64,000 bases of DNA from Todiramphus chloris collaris (Eukaryota; Chordata; Aves; Coraciiformes; Alcedinidae): NCBI GenBank assembly GCA_025345505.1, contig JANVCC010000152.1:691318-755317 (forward strand), given 5' to 3'. Position numbers and translations under genes: made by a program. The stretch's first letter is position 1, and every line of letters begins with the position of its first letter. Below, one piece after another: positions 62,401-64,000 of the stretch. The notes beneath the pieces were generated by a model. The model ran no database searches and was not told the DNA's origin. It was given only the letters and a program-made list of their open reading frames with translations.

Positions 62401-64000
62401 GGATTATAGCCTTAATTAAAAAAAAAAAAAAGTGGTGTACATTGAAGATGGTTTATTTTACACTTTAAACAGAGCAGTGATTGCGTGCACCTTGTACCCA
62501 AAATGTAAGGACAAGAAAAATGACTCATGTGCAGTCAGACTGCTCCAAAGTTAAACAATTCACCAGGTGAGCAGCACGGTATACAAGTGGCACCGTACAT
62601 GAGCCTGCCTCACTTGGGGATACCCCAGGAAATCCAGGCATGTATAACTGCAGTCACTCAAAATGGCTAAGAACCCTCGCTGAAAAGTGAATCATGGAAA
62701 CGGCTGAAAATTCAAAGCTCCAGCATGCAAAATCCTCTGCAGCGTTGATATTAAGCATGTGCTGTTCCAGTGGCATTAATATAACTTTGAAGTAATTTGA
62801 GACGTGATTTCTAAACACAGATGTAGGAGGTATGCGCCTAGATTTAAGTATGTACTCAAGTTTTTAAGTGACATAGGTTCAGCACAATCTTTTTGTTCCA
62901 TTTTTGGAAAGTTATTAGCACAATGGGACGTCTGTGGTGAGAATTCCTGGCTGTGAACCCAGCACAAATAAGTGTTTTGCTGATCTGTAACGGGCTGACA
63001 ATTCAGGGCACTCGGAACTTCTACAGCACTAGGCAAGTCACACAGAAAAAATGATCAAGCGTGACAGCTCATGTGAGATTACATTAGCATGTACAAATTA
63101 ACGTAGGCAGAAGGAAAAAAGTAATTAATAAATCAGGACCTGTTACGTTAATGTTTTATCGTGTGTGTTTATTAGAACGCCTGTAACAGGAATCGCAAGT
63201 GATGTTACAATGATGTTAAGAACTGTTTGCTTTTTAAGAAAACTGACAACTAGCCAAGCCAAAAATGATAGCGGTATCCAGGGGCTGGAAACACTCGCCA
63301 GCGTCTTCTAGACAAAACTTAAGCTGAGGGATAGAATCAGTGTATTTCCTTCTCCGGAACACCGGGGGCAGCATTCGCTGCGTATTGAGCGGCCGGGGCT
63401 TGCAGCGCAGCTCTGCAAGCAGCCGTCCTCGCCCTGCAGGGGACGTATCCAACCACCAAACTCAAGAGATGCTGCTCGGCAAAAAGTGACTCTTAAAACC
63501 TCTGAAGTTAAAATTCAAACATCTTTGTTTTGAAGGATCATTCTCGGAGTTCTACAAAAATATCGTAAGAGACTCATGCAGCTCCCCTGGTACCTTCTGG
63601 CACAGCACCACCAATTTGGTGTTCCCACAGCAGCTTTGAAAACCCCAGGCCAAACTTGGTTGAAAACATCTGTGCCTATTCCCCGTGAGATCGTGTGTTA
63701 CCCTTACACAGGCATTCTGTGACTGACCATCTTTAAAAACAGCAGTGACATCTGAGCTGTGAAGAACAAGTAAGAGCCCTAGCGAGGCCTGAAGCAAAGG
63801 TAACCTCCATTATTTTACAAACATTGAAATTTTATCTCCCGTCTCTGTCAGCCCATCGTTCTCAACAGATGCTTGCTACCACTATATATCAAATCATAAC
63901 CCACTTTTCCTTGTTTTTTCAAGGTTAAAAAAAAAAACAAAACCAAACCCTTTCCCCAGTTAGCAATAATGCCTTCCTCTGAAGGTAGCACATGCACAAA
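59465..64000. other. Gene-free sequence downstream of CCDC82
   Basis: No exon is recognised. The open frame at 60341-60739 begins with TTG and looks like chance. A small CpG-rich patch occurs at about 63350-63435, with an 8-bp hairpin (GCTTGCAG / CTGCAAGC, 63398-63420). By conserved gene order MAML2 may follow outside the window. Confidence 0.6.
60806..60884 (+). repeat. Direct repeat plus 17-bp perfect hairpin
   Basis: TAACAGGGATACA occurs at 60806-60818 and 60847-60859. TTCTTCCAAGAAACTCT (60830-60846) is the exact reverse complement of 60864-60880, with a 17-base loop that is mostly the second direct repeat. The stem extends by CAC/GTG after one mismatch. Confidence 0.9.

Overview
This window is nuclear DNA from a vertebrate, almost certainly a bird. 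It is AT-rich, has long introns with GT-AG splice sites, and carries many CR1 LINE fragments with the typical avian 3' end (AATCATAGAAT / ATTCTGTGATTCTGTG). It also carries solo LTRs of endogenous retroviral type. There is no bacterial-style gene organisation, no CRISPR array, and no tRNA or rRNA that I could support.

One protein-coding gene is well supported: a complete CCDC82 orthologue on the + strand. The coding sequence lies in seven exons between 43737 and 57893. Joining the seven segments at consensus GT-AG sites keeps the frame throughout and gives 468 codons plus a stop. The conceptual protein resembles mammalian CCDC82 along its length: a basic N-terminus, Ser/Asp/Glu-rich acidic stretches, a basic nuclear-localisation-like patch, and a C-terminal DUF4211-type domain with a Cys cluster. 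A non-coding first exon probably starts in the CpG island at about 42580-43430. A single AATAAA at 58353 marks the likely 3' end.

Positions 1-41700 look like gene desert. They hold CR1 fragments, an LTR at 21075-21822, a duplicated 84-bp block (20198 and 24070), pyrimidine tracts, and an isolated CpG island (about 28720-29060). An AT-rich, motif-dense flank follows that island to about 29660. In human, CCDC82 lies next to JRKL (head to head) and MAML2 (downstream); this is recalled knowledge. No JRKL-like ORF is visible upstream here, and no MAML2 coding exon was recognised between 58400 and 64000.

A second LTR of the 21 kb family sits in inverted orientation at 41718-42460, about 450 bp from the presumed CCDC82 start. 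A third, different LTR lies inside intron 4. Two good CTCF-like core motifs at 29642 (-) and 40483 (+) point away from each other across the left-hand region. I found no clearly new biological system. The best leads are the isolated CpG island and its flank, the donor-like GGTAAC/GGTAAG array beside the CCDC82 promoter, the 84-bp duplication, and a hairpin/direct-repeat structure at 60806-60884.
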